Shown here in pieces: positions 48,049 to 55,692 of a stretch of DNA of 64,000 bases. The notes under the pieces were generated by a model. The model saw only the letters and a list, made by a program, of their open reading frames with translations. It searched no databases and was not told the origin of the DNA. A program made the translations under genes and the position numbers. Source of the DNA: an uncultured Nocardioides sp. (GTDB lineage: Bacteria; Actinomycetota; Actinomycetes; Propionibacteriales; Nocardioidaceae); assembly GCF_947488025.1 (NCBI RefSeq), contig NZ_CANKYS010000006.1, forward strand, positions 62,001 through 126,000, read 5' to 3'. The first letter of the stretch is position 1. Each line of letters starts with the position of its first letter.

Positions 48049-48077
48049 CTCGGCGTGTCGACGCATGACACGCCGAG
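48049..48077 (-). terminator. Terminator of the lysine gene unit
   Basis: CTCGGCGTGTC (48049-48059) and GACACGCCGAG (48067-48077) form a perfect 11-bp stem with 7-nt loop, 10 bp after the kal stop on the minus strand and followed by a T-richer stretch (AGATTTGTCAATGG) further on. Confidence 0.75.
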
Positions 48078-48087
48078 GTGGGGGGTA

Positions 48088-48504
48088 TCAGGCGCGCGAT
48101 GAGGGAGGTACGACGACCGTGCCCGTGGCGGTCGTGGCCAGCACCGGGGGGTCCAGCACCTCGGCGCGGCCGGGCGCGTCGTCGCTCGGAGCGCCTCGCC
48201 CGACGACGTTCACGTCGAAGTCCATCACCCGGCTGCGGGTGCCCTCCTTGACCAGCGTCGCGGTGATCTCGAGGACGTCACCCGCGCGGACGGGGGCCCG
48301 GAACTGCACGTCGGAGTAGGAGGCGAAGAGCCCTTCGTCGCCGTCGAGCACGATGCACATCTCGGTGGCGACGTCGCCGAACAGGCCGAGGCTGTAGGCC
48401 CCGTCGACGAGGTTGCCGGCGTAGTGGGCGTGGGAGTAGGGGACGTAGCGGCGGTGGGTCACCACCGTGCCGACCCGGCTGCTGTCGGTCATCGGGGTGC
48501 TCAT
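48088..48504 (-). CDS. kal: 3-aminobutyryl-CoA ammonia lyase
   Basis: A 138-residue hot-dog protein. In lysine fermentation Kal removes ammonia from 3-aminobutyryl-CoA to give crotonyl-CoA. RRYVPYSHAHYAGNLVDGAY and LFGDVATEMCIVLDGDEGLF are characteristic, and the gene overlaps kamE by 4 bp, which together make the assignment fairly firm. The C-terminal 25 residues are low complexity. Last gene of the leftward kdd-kamD-kamE-kal unit. Confidence 0.87.
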   Translation of the reverse strand: MSTPMTDSSRVGTVVTHRRYVPYSHAHYAGNLVDGAYSLGLFGDVATEMCIVLDGDEGLFASYSDVQFRAPVRAGDVLEITATLVKEGTRSRVMDFDVNVVGRGAPSDDAPGRAEVLDPPVLATTATGTVVVPPSSRA

Positions 48505-49256
48505 GACGCGATCTCCTCGGCGCTCGGACGGGGGCCGGTGAGCCGGTGGACGATGAAGGACGCGACCTCGCCCGGCGTCGTACCCCTGCTGAAGACGCGG
48601 TCGACACCGAGCTCGCCTGCCATCGTCTCGTCGAAGCGGGGGCCGCCGACGACCAGGAGCGGGCGCCTGGCGGCCGGGTAGGCCTCGCGGAAGGCCGCGG
48701 ACATCTCGCGGGTGTTGAGCAGGTGGGCGTCGCGCTGGGTGACGACCTGCGAGACGAGGACGGCGTCGGCCTTCTCCTCGCGGGCCGCCTCGACGAGCTG
48801 CGGCACCGAGACCTGGGCGCCGAGGTTGACCACCTTGAGCTCGCGGTAGTACTCCAGCCCCTTCTCCCCCGCGAACCCCTTGATGTTGAGGATCGCGTCG
48901 ATGCCGACGGTGTGGGCGTCGGTGCCGATGCAGCCGCCCACGACGACCAGTCGCCGCCGCATCGACCGCTTGATCGCCGCGTTGGCCTCCTTCGGCGTCA
49001 GCAGGGGGTAGTCGCGCTCGACGACCTCGACCGTGCTGGGGTCGACGAGGTGGTTGACCCGGCCGTAGACGACGAAGAACGTGAACCCCTCCCCCATCGG
49101 CTTCGCGTGCACGACGAGGGCCGGGTCCATGCCCATCTTGTTGGCGAGCTGCACCGCGGCGCCCTCGGCGACCTTGGAGTGCTCGATGGGGAGGGTGAAG
49201 GACAGCTGCACCATGCCGTCGCCGGTGGTGTCGCCGTAGGGGCGGATTAGGCTCAT
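48501..49256 (-). CDS. kamE: Lysine 5,6-aminomutase, small (B12-binding) subunit
   Basis: A 251-residue Rossmann-type subunit. The cobalamin motif DxHxxG is D113-A-H115-T-V-G, and the PLP lysine is K126 in ILNIKGFAG; the H-to-K spacing of 11 equals that of the clostridial enzyme. With KamD it moves the terminal amino group of beta-lysine from C6 to C5. ATG 49256 (MSLIRPYGDTTGDGMVQLSF) is preferred over a GTG at 49286 that lies in repeat-like spacer. Confidence 0.93.
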   Translation of the reverse strand: MSLIRPYGDTTGDGMVQLSFTLPIEHSKVAEGAAVQLANKMGMDPALVVHAKPMGEGFTFFVVYGRVNHLVDPSTVEVVERDYPLLTPKEANAAIKRSMRRRLVVVGGCIGTDAHTVGIDAILNIKGFAGEKGLEYYRELKVVNLGAQVSVPQLVEAAREEKADAVLVSQVVTQRDAHLLNTREMSAAFREAYPAARRPLLVVGGPRFDETMAGELGVDRVFSRGTTPGEVASFIVHRLTGPRPSAEEIAS

Positions 49257-49313
49257 GTGCGTACTCGCTTCGCTCCGTGCGCCCACGAGGCACGTGGGGC
49301 GGTGTGCTGACTG

Positions 49314-49336
49314 GTGAGCTCGCTGCGCTCGCTCAC
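49314..49336. repeat. Inverted repeat in the kamD-kamE gap
   Basis: GTGAGC (49314-49319) and GCTCAC (49331-49336) flank TCGCTGCGCTC and overlap the kamD stop codon. The same gap has GTACTCGCTTCGCTCCGTGC. Spacers of the GAGCGCAGCGAG kind are frequent in actinobacterial genomes, by memory. May reduce transcription between the subunits. Confidence 0.4.
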
Positions 49337-50919
49337 TTCTCCTCCAGGATCTCGGTCGCGGGGTTGTAGTAGTCGGCCGCCTTGCGGGCCACGCCCTCGA
49401 GCCCCTTGCCCTTGTCGGCGGGACGCTTCATCAGGCCGAAGGTGCCGTCGGCGATGGCGGAGAGCAGTGGCGGCTCACCGGGGACGCTGCGGTCGGCCTT
49501 GATCTCCTCGAGCAGGCCGATCGCCTCGCCGAGCACCTCGCGGGCGCGGCCGGCGATGAAGCCGTCGGGCGCGGGGCGGAAGTCCTCGTGGAGCTTGCCG
49601 GCGGCGTTCATGACGTAGCGGACGTTCTGCAGGGCCAGGTCCCGGTCGGAGATCCACGGCGTCACGACCGCCTCGGTCATCATGCCGACCAGCAGGATGC
49701 CCTGACCGGTGAGGGCGCCGACCAGGTTGAAGAAGCCGTCGAGGAGGTAGCCCTTGAAGATGTCGCCGGTCATGTGGCGCGTCGGCGGCATCCACTTCAG
49801 CGGCGCGTCGGGGAAGAGCTCGCGCGCCAGCATCGCGTGCGCCAGCTCGAGGCGGAACGAGTCGGGCACCTCGGGGTCGATCTCGAAGGCGTGGCCCAGG
49901 CCGAGCTGCCAGTCCTCGAGCCCGGCCTCCTTGGCGAAGTACTCGTTGAGGAGCTGGCTGGTGGTGACGGTGTGCGCGGCCTCGATCGCGTCGGCGGTGG
50001 TGAGGTAGTTGTCCTCGCCCGTGTTGATGATGATGCCTGCGCGGGCGTGGACCTGGCGGCTGAAGCGCTGGTCCACGAAGGTCCGGATCGGGTTGATGTC
50101 GCGGAAGAGGATGCCGTACATCGAGTCGTTGAGCATCATGTCGAGCCGCTCGAGTCCAGCCAGCGCCGCGATCTCCGGCATGCAGAGGCCGGAGGCGTAG
50201 TTGGTGAGCCGGACGTAGCGGCCCAGCTCCCTCGACGTCTCGTCGAGGGCGGCGCGCATCAGGCGGAAGTTCTCCTGGGTGGCGTAGGTGCCGGCGAAGC
50301 CCTCCCGGGTCGCGCCCTCGGGCACGAAGTCGAGCAGCGACTGACCGGTGGAGCGGATCACTGCGATGACGTCGGCGCCCTCGCGGGCGGCGGCCTGCGC
50401 CTGCGGGATGTCCTCGTGGATGTCACCGGTGGCGACGATGAGGTAGATCCACGGCTTGCTGGGGGCGTCACCGACCTTGGCGATCATCTTCTCGCGAGCG
50501 ACGCGCTGCCGGTCGATCTGCTTGATGCCGGCACCGACGGCCTTGCGGGCGGCGGCGCTCGCACGCTTCGCGTCCTTGCCCTCGGGCACCCGGAAGGTGA
50601 TCGAGCCGGCCGCTGCCTTCTGCGCGAGGGTGAGCAGGTCGTCACCCTCGCCGCGGGCGAGGGCGTCCCACACCGGCAGGCTGACGCCGTGCTCGAGACC
50701 GACATCGGCGCGTACGACGTCGGCGAGCCGGTTCACCCACGGCGTGCCGTCGGGGTCGGCCCCACCGAGGCCGGCGAGGCGCAGCGTGGCCCGCTCGACA
50801 CTGACGGTGGTGTGGTGCTGGGCGAGGTCGACGATCGGCTTGCCGACCTGGCGGGCCAACGTGCGCGCACGGCGTACGTCGGCGCGGTCGATGCCGAGGG
50901 CGCTGGTCGTGCGGGCCAT
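49333..50919 (-). CDS. kamD: Lysine 5,6-aminomutase, large (alpha) subunit
   Basis: A 528-residue TIM-barrel subunit that binds PLP and adenosylcobalamin with KamE. The central region has VIAVIRSTGQSLLDFVPEGA, YASGLCMPEIAALAGLERLD and MLNDSMYGILFRDINPIRTF; NTGEDNYLTTADAIEAAHTV and KWMPPTRHMTGDIFKGYLLD follow. These match the D-lysine/beta-lysine 5,6-aminomutase family in length and motifs. ATG 50919 is 1 bp after the kdd stop. The gap to kamE is 76 bp with a repeat. Confidence 0.94.
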   Translation of the reverse strand: MARTTSALGIDRADVRRARTLARQVGKPIVDLAQHHTTVSVERATLRLAGLGGADPDGTPWVNRLADVVRADVGLEHGVSLPVWDALARGEGDDLLTLAQKAAAGSITFRVPEGKDAKRASAAARKAVGAGIKQIDRQRVAREKMIAKVGDAPSKPWIYLIVATGDIHEDIPQAQAAAREGADVIAVIRSTGQSLLDFVPEGATREGFAGTYATQENFRLMRAALDETSRELGRYVRLTNYASGLCMPEIAALAGLERLDMMLNDSMYGILFRDINPIRTFVDQRFSRQVHARAGIIINTGEDNYLTTADAIEAAHTVTTSQLLNEYFAKEAGLEDWQLGLGHAFEIDPEVPDSFRLELAHAMLARELFPDAPLKWMPPTRHMTGDIFKGYLLDGFFNLVGALTGQGILLVGMMTEAVVTPWISDRDLALQNVRYVMNAAGKLHEDFRPAPDGFIAGRAREVLGEAIGLLEEIKADRSVPGEPPLLSAIADGTFGLMKRPADKGKGLEGVARKAADYYNPATEILEEK

Positions 50920-50920
50920 G

Positions 50921-52009
50921 TCAGAGCCTCCGCTCGAAGAGGGCGCGGACGCCGGCGTCGCCGCGCAGCAGCTCCATCGCATAGGCGGCGTGCCCGGGGA
51001 CGTAGCCGTTGCCGACGAGCATCCGCACGTCGGCGGCCAGGCCCTCCGCGCCGAGTGCGGCGGCGCTGAAGCTGGTGGCCATGGAGAAGAAGATCACGGT
51101 ACCGCCCTCGGCGGTGGCGAGGATCGCGCCGCCCTCGCACCCCGGGACGTCGACGCACACCACGGTGACGTCTGCGGGGCCGCCGGCGGTGGTGACGGCG
51201 TCGCGCAGCGCGATCGGGTCGCGGGCGTCGGCGATCGCCACCGCGTCGGCGAGACCCGCGCCCTGGAGCAGGTCGTGCTCGTCCTGGCGGGGAACGATGC
51301 CGATCGTGCGTGCGGCACCTGCCTGCCGGGCCGCGGCGAGGCTGAGGGAGCCGGACTTCCCGGCTCCGCCGATCACGGCGACGGTCGGGGCGTGGCCATC
51401 CTCGTGGCGGGCGACGTACTCCTCCACCACGCGGGCCGTGAGCGCCGGTGCGCCGCAGACGTCCATCACGCTCAGCGAGAGGGCCGGGTCGAGGTCGTCG
51501 GGGATGACGGCTGCGATGGAGCGGCCGAAGAGCACGGCGTAGCCGTCGCACGGCACCTGCTCGCTGTCACCGTCCCAGCGCGCCAGGCCGTCCTCGATGA
51601 CGAGCGGGGTCAGGGTCAGGCTGACGAGCGTCGCGACGCGGTCCCCCACGGCCAGGCCGAGAGGCGACTCGGGGCCGACCTCCTCGACGGTGCCGACGAG
51701 CATGCCGCCGGAGCCGGTCTCGGGGTTCTGCATCTTGCCGCGGGTGGCGACGATGTCGAGCACCTCCGCGCGTACGGCGTCGGGGTGCCGCTCGCCGTAC
51801 TTGGTGTGCTTGCGCTCGAGCTGGCGGAACGACGCGGCGTCGAGGTTGAGCCGCTCGACGCGGATCCGCACCTCGTCGGGCCACAGCTCCGCGCGCGTGT
51901 CGAGGCGCAGGGCGGCCTGCGGCAGCACCGCGCGGTCGTCGAGGACGCGGTGCAGGCCGGTCGGGTCGCTGGTGCGGACGTCCGACCGGATGTCCGAGGA
52001 GGTGTTCAT
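50921..52009 (-). CDS. kdd: L-erythro-3,5-diaminohexanoate dehydrogenase
   Basis: A 362-residue NAD(P)-dependent dehydrogenase oxidising 3,5-diaminohexanoate to 3-keto-5-aminohexanoate. Rossmann motif VAVIGGAGKSGSLSLAAARQ; N-terminal half has SFRQLERKHTKYGERHPDAV and NPETGSGGMLVGTVEEVG. Identity relies on length plus its place between kamA and kamD. ATG 52009 has GAAGGA 9 nt upstream. First gene of the leftward unit; it shares a 165-bp intergenic promoter region with kamA. Confidence 0.92.
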   Translation of the reverse strand: MNTSSDIRSDVRTSDPTGLHRVLDDRAVLPQAALRLDTRAELWPDEVRIRVERLNLDAASFRQLERKHTKYGERHPDAVRAEVLDIVATRGKMQNPETGSGGMLVGTVEEVGPESPLGLAVGDRVATLVSLTLTPLVIEDGLARWDGDSEQVPCDGYAVLFGRSIAAVIPDDLDPALSLSVMDVCGAPALTARVVEEYVARHEDGHAPTVAVIGGAGKSGSLSLAAARQAGAARTIGIVPRQDEHDLLQGAGLADAVAIADARDPIALRDAVTTAGGPADVTVVCVDVPGCEGGAILATAEGGTVIFFSMATSFSAAALGAEGLAADVRMLVGNGYVPGHAAYAMELLRGDAGVRALFERRL

Positions 52010-52013
52010 GCAG

Positions 52014-52037
52014 TGCATCCTTCTAGGTTTTGCATCC
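52014..52037. promoter_or_regulatory. TGCATCC direct repeats in kamA-kdd promoter region
   Basis: TGCATCC occurs at 52014-52020 and 52031-52037, 17 bp apart, just upstream of kdd in an A+T-richer patch (TTCTAGGTTTTGCATCC). The remainder of 52010-52174 shows no other strong signal except the kamA RBS. Could bind a lysine-responsive regulator such as the Lrp protein at 55693-56154; inference. Confidence 0.35.
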
Positions 52038-52174
52038 AGAACCGGAAATCTTGCGGCGTGGCATTGGACTGGCCGCACGTTCTCCACGTACTCTCCCAGA
52101 TGTGTCGCCGCACACACAACCGGCGCGCCGTCAGTCCTGACCCGGGTGTGCCCGGGCCACTGCTAGGAGATCCC

Positions 52175-53644
52175 ATGAGCATCGAGACCGCCACCGCGCT
52201 GGAGGGGGCACTCGCCGCCACCGGCCAGCCCTACCCCTACCAGCGGGTCGAGCTCGTCGAGCCCGACTGGACCCGGTTCCCGGGCTGGGCCGACGTGAGC
52301 GCCGCGGACTGGGCCTCGGTGCAGTGGCAGCGCGCCCACTGCATCAAGAACCTCAAGCAGCTGCGCGAGCTGATGGGCGACCTGCTCGACGAGCGGTTCT
52401 ACGCCGACCTCGAGCGCGACCAGGCCGAGCGGGCCACGATGTCGATGCTCGTGCCGCCGCAGATGATGAACACGATGGTGCCGCACGTGTCGCCGGCGGG
52501 CCCGGGCTCGCTCACCGAGGCGTTCTACACCGACCCGGTGCGCCACTACATGCTGCCGGTCTTCAGCGACCGCCGCACCGACTGGCCCTCCCACCCCCAC
52601 GCCGCGCGCGACTCGCTCCACGAGCACGACATGTGGGCGACCGAGGGGCTCACCCACCGCTACCCGACCAAGGTGCTCGCCGAGCTGCTCCCGACGTGCC
52701 CGCAGTACTGCGGCCACTGCACCCGCATGGACCTCGTGGGCAATTCCACCCCGGTCATCGAGAAGCTGAAGTTCGCCGGCAAGCCCAACGACCGCCTCGG
52801 CGACATGCTCGACTACCTGCGGCGCACGCCGTCGGTGCGCGACGTCGTGGTCTCCGGCGGCGACGTCGCCAACATGCCGTGGCCCCGCCTCGAGGCGTTC
52901 CTCACCTCCGTGCTGGAGGTCGAGAACATCCGCGACATCCGGCTCGCCACCAAGGCCCTCATCGGCCTGCCGCAGCACTGGCTGCAGCCCGACGTGGTCG
53001 AGGGCGTCGGTCGCGTCGCCCATCTCGCCCGCTCGCGCGGCGTCTCGCTGGCGATGCACACCCACGCGAACCACGCGAACTCCGTGACACCGATCGTCGC
53101 CGAGGCGACCCGGGCGATGCTCGACGCCGGCCTGCGCGACGTACGCAACCAGGGGGTGCTGCTCAACGGAGTCAACGCCGACCCGCACGCCCTGCTCGAC
53201 CTGTGCTTCCGCCTGCTCGATGGCGCGCAGATCATGCCCTACTACTTCTACATGTGCGACATGATCCCGTTCTCGGAGCACTGGCGGGTCTCGCTCGCCG
53301 ACGCGCAGCGCCTCCAGCACCACATCATGGGCTACCTGCCGGGCTTCGCGACGCCGCGCATCGTGTGCGACGTGCCCTTCGTCGGCAAGCGCTGGGTGCA
53401 CCAGAACGCCGACTACGACACCGAGCACGGCATCTCCTACTGGACGAAGAACTACCGCACGTCCATCGAGGCCGACCACGTCGAGGCCCTCTCCCGCTAC
53501 TACGAGTACTACGACCCGATCCACACGCTGCCCGAGTCCGGTCAGCAGTGGTGGGAGCAGCACGGTCGCCTCGACGAGGCCTCGCTCAAGGCTGCCGAGA
53601 TGGCCGAGGCGTCCCGCCGCACCGCCGCCCTCCAGGCCTACTGA
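52175..53644 (+). CDS. kamA: Lysine 2,3-aminomutase family radical SAM enzyme
   Basis: A 489-residue radical SAM/PLP enzyme expected to convert L-lysine to beta-lysine. The iron-sulfur motif is C175-x3-C179-x2-C182 in LLPTCPQYCGHCTRMDLVGN, with VVVSGGDVANMPWPRLEAFL following. The usual PLP-lysine context GGGGK is replaced by CDVPFVGKRW with K405 as candidate. TAGGAGA (52164-52170) serves the ATG 52175. Divergent from kdd-kamD-kamE-kal, which supports the substrate. A very different branch from clostridial KamA, so a related amino acid is possible. Confidence 0.88.
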   Translation: MSIETATALEGALAATGQPYPYQRVELVEPDWTRFPGWADVSAADWASVQWQRAHCIKNLKQLRELMGDLLDERFYADLERDQAERATMSMLVPPQMMNTMVPHVSPAGPGSLTEAFYTDPVRHYMLPVFSDRRTDWPSHPHAARDSLHEHDMWATEGLTHRYPTKVLAELLPTCPQYCGHCTRMDLVGNSTPVIEKLKFAGKPNDRLGDMLDYLRRTPSVRDVVVSGGDVANMPWPRLEAFLTSVLEVENIRDIRLATKALIGLPQHWLQPDVVEGVGRVAHLARSRGVSLAMHTHANHANSVTPIVAEATRAMLDAGLRDVRNQGVLLNGVNADPHALLDLCFRLLDGAQIMPYYFYMCDMIPFSEHWRVSLADAQRLQHHIMGYLPGFATPRIVCDVPFVGKRWVHQNADYDTEHGISYWTKNYRTSIEADHVEALSRYYEYYDPIHTLPESGQQWWEQHGRLDEASLKAAEMAEASRRTAALQAY

Positions 53645-53661
53645 CCCGCCCTCCAGCCTGA

Positions 53662-53705
53662 TCCGGGATCTGCCCGCCGCCCGTCCGGGATCTGCCCGCC
53701 GCCCG
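53662..53705 (+). repeat. 22-bp tandem repeat, two copies
   Basis: Two exact copies of a 22-bp unit (TCCGGGATCTGCCCGCCGCC plus CG) at 53662-53683 and 53684-53705, then a partial third (TCCGGGGA), 18 bp after the kamA stop. Beside the left hairpin element. Confidence 0.85.
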
Positions 53706-53710
53706 TCCGG

Positions 53711-53785
53711 GGACTCCCCGCTCGAGCGGGGAGTCCGTCACCTGGAGGGGTGTACAACGCCCTCCAGGTGACGGACTTCCCCACC
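53711..53785. repeat. Left hairpin element flanking the DUF559 gene
   Basis: A composite of two perfect structures: a 26-bp palindrome (half GGACTCCCCGCTC, 53711-53736) and a 17-bp stem GTCCGTCACCTGGAGGG (53733-53749) with CCCTCCAGGTGACGGAC (53760-53776) and 10-nt loop GTGTACAACG. It matches, in inverted orientation, the element at 54811-54884. Can also act as a terminator for kamA. Confidence 0.9.
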
Positions 53786-53855
53786 CAGTACGCCGTTCTC
53801 CACAGCCACGTCTGGCACCGTTTCGGCAGCGGGTGGTTCCGGGCACGAGTAGTGC

Positions 53856-54800
53856 ATGGCCGAGTTCCAGCTGTCCCCCACCGATGTCGCGCTCCGGCGC
53901 GAGCTGATCGCAGAAGGCTTCACCGATCGCGACATCCGCGCCCAGGTGCAGGCCGGCGCGCTCACCAAGCTCCGCTACGGCGCGTACGCCCCGACCGATC
54001 TCGTCAAGGAGCTCGACGAGGTCGGCCTGATGCGCGCGCGTGCGCGAGCCGTGCTCCGCACAGCACACGGGTCCGCGGTGCTGTCCCATCAGAACAGCCT
54101 TGCCGAGCACGGGGTCCCGCTGTGGGGCGTCGGACTGGAGGAGACGCACCTGACCCGTACGGACGGGCGGGCCGGTCGTCGTGAGGCCGGTGTCGTGCAC
54201 CATCGCGCCACGCTCGGCAAGCGGTGGTGGGCGGTGCGCGACGGCGTCCCGGCCACCCACCCTGCGCGTGCCGCCATCGAGGTGGCGACGACGTACGGCG
54301 CCGAGGCCGGGCTGGTGGCCGCCTGCGGCGTGCTGCACCGAGAGCTCGCGACGATCGCCGAGCTGCACGATGTTGCCGCGACGGCGTGCCACTGGCCCGG
54401 CAGCCTCAGCACCAGGCTCGTCCTGGCTCGTGCCGACAGCCGTGTCACCAACGTCGCAGAGGCTCGGACGTGGCACCTGTTCTTCGAGCAGCGGGTCCCT
54501 CGGCCCGAGCCGCAGGTCGAGGTGTTCGACGAGCAGGGCAACCTGCTGGGGATCGTCGACTTCCTGTGGGCGAAGCTGGGTGTCTTCCTCGAGTTCGACG
54601 GCCGGATCAAGTACGAGCAGCACCGCCGACCCGGTGAGACGCTCGCCGACTACCTCATGCGGGAGAAGCGACGGGAAGAGCAGATCTGTGTCCAGAAGGG
54701 CTGGATCTGCATCCGCGTCACCTGGGCCGATCTCGGGCGCCCGGTCGTCCTCGCGCGTCGGATCATGAAGGCGCTCGAGAGCCGGGGCCTGATGCGCTGA
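53856..54800 (+). CDS. AbiEi-like wHTH / DUF559 nuclease-fold protein
   Basis: A 314-residue protein. The N-terminal part (about 8-50) looks like an AbiEi-type winged helix (AEGFTDRDIRAQVQAGALTK, LRYGAYAP). The C-terminal 120 residues resemble the DUF559/Vsr-like restriction-endonuclease fold: D235 in GIVDFLWAKLG, E246 and D248 in FLEFDGRIKYE with K252, then QICVQKGWICIRVTWADLGR. A nuclease or toxin-antitoxin role is possible but unproven. The gene is flanked by inverted hairpin elements (53711-53785 and 54811-54884), the right one 10 bp after its stop. Such genes occur in several copies in Nocardioides-type genomes, by memory. Confidence 0.82.
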   Translation: MAEFQLSPTDVALRRELIAEGFTDRDIRAQVQAGALTKLRYGAYAPTDLVKELDEVGLMRARARAVLRTAHGSAVLSHQNSLAEHGVPLWGVGLEETHLTRTDGRAGRREAGVVHHRATLGKRWWAVRDGVPATHPARAAIEVATTYGAEAGLVAACGVLHRELATIAELHDVAATACHWPGSLSTRLVLARADSRVTNVAEARTWHLFFEQRVPRPEPQVEVFDEQGNLLGIVDFLWAKLGVFLEFDGRIKYEQHRRPGETLADYLMREKRREEQICVQKGWICIRVTWADLGRPVVLARRIMKALESRGLMR

Positions 54801-54810
54801 GGGCGTGCTT

Positions 54811-54884
54811 GTTGGGGTAGTCCGTCACTTGGAGGGCGTCGTACACCCCTCCAAGTGACGGACTCCCCGCTCGAGCGGGGACTC
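54811..54884. repeat. Right hairpin element flanking the DUF559 gene
   Basis: Inverted copy of the left element: 17-bp perfect stem GTCCGTCACTTGGAGGG (54820-54836) and CCCTCCAAGTGACGGAC (54847-54863), loop CGTCGTACAC, then the palindrome core CCCCGCTCGAGCGGGG (54865-54880). Compared with the left copy the stem has a C-to-T and matching G-to-A change that keeps pairing. Confidence 0.9.
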
Positions 54885-54911
54885 TGCGGGCGGGCCGGAG
54901 CGGTGCCCGGG

Positions 54912-55553
54912 TCAGGCGGGGCCGAGGCGGGGCAGGAGGGTGTGCACCCCCGGCCCGGTGAGCTCGGCGGGGGCCACCGGGCGGCCGTAGAGGAGCAGGA
55001 GCAGCGCCTCGGCGGAGGCCAGCACGTCGGGTCCGGTGCCGTGGGTCCAGTCGGTGTCGGTCGCCACGAGTCGTACGCCGGCGACGCGGCGTCGCGCGCT
55101 GCCCCCGACGACGGCGTTCACCGGCCACGGCGTACCGAGGGTGAAGTCGGCGAGCGGGGCGAGTGCGTCGACCGGCACCGCTCCCGGCTGGCCGAGCGGA
55201 CGGCGTACGTCGAGCCCGTGCACGACGGCGTCCGCGAGCGCGGCGACCGCGGGCATCCCGGTCGGGGTCGCGCCGGTGCGGGCGTTGTCACGCAGCTGCG
55301 CCAGGATCGCGTCCCGCCCGCGACCGGACCAGTCCACCGCCGAGCGGGCGATCATCCGGTTCATCGAGAAGCCGTGGCGGGCCATCGCGACCGCTCCGGC
55401 TCCCGCGCCCATGACGGGGGCCCATGCGAGGTGCGCGGCGACGTCGATCACCCGCCACTGCGAGCACAGGGAGGGCGCCCACCACTGCTCGGGGTCGAGG
55501 CCCTTCAGCGTTTCTATGAAGCCCTGCCGGTGCGCCCGCGTGAGCTCGGGCAC
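54912..55553 (-). CDS. DinB-like / mycothiol-dependent maleylpyruvate isomerase family protein
   Basis: A 213-residue protein of the TIGR03083 family. The N-terminal four-helix MDMPI_N/DinB-like domain has PSLCSQWRVIDVAAHLAWAP with a metal-ligand His, and the second metal site fits ALADAVVHGLDVRRPLG. C-terminal beta domain follows (RVAGVRLVATDTDWTHGTGP). Likely a mycothiol-dependent transferase or isomerase of unknown substrate. GTG 55553 (MPELTRAHRQGF) is chosen; a GTG six codons upstream is also possible. Confidence 0.83.
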   Translation of the reverse strand: MPELTRAHRQGFIETLKGLDPEQWWAPSLCSQWRVIDVAAHLAWAPVMGAGAGAVAMARHGFSMNRMIARSAVDWSGRGRDAILAQLRDNARTGATPTGMPAVAALADAVVHGLDVRRPLGQPGAVPVDALAPLADFTLGTPWPVNAVVGGSARRRVAGVRLVATDTDWTHGTGPDVLASAEALLLLLYGRPVAPAELTGPGVHTLLPRLGPA

Positions 55554-55692
55554 CGTCGGCGAGCCCCTCACGACACGGCCCCGCGGAGCGCGTCGAGCAT
55601 CCCGGCGGGACAGCAGTGGGCCATCCCCCACCACTACGCCTGTGGCGAGCACGGGTCAAGCCCTGCGCGGTGGACTCCCCTGGGTCGACGGC

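Larger units (their letters stand above)
47673..48087. other. 415-bp gap upstream of lnt
   Basis: No convincing coding sequence. It contains the 14-bp palindrome GTCGACCGGTCGAC (47831-47844), a GGAG-GAAA-CTCC mini-hairpin (48018-48029), and two long hairpins annotated separately. It should hold the lnt promoter; no clear hexamers are seen. Confidence 0.5.

Noticed and set aside
47673..48071. N-terminal extension of Lnt through the intergenic gap
   Set aside because: The translated sequence is Arg/Gly/Ser noise, contains hairpins at DNA level, and the family start fits GTG 47672.
49257..49286. Extended KamE start at GTG 49286
   Set aside because: The added ten residues come from a spacer repeat (CGGAGCGAAGCGAG) and are not part of the family; ATG 49256 fits better.
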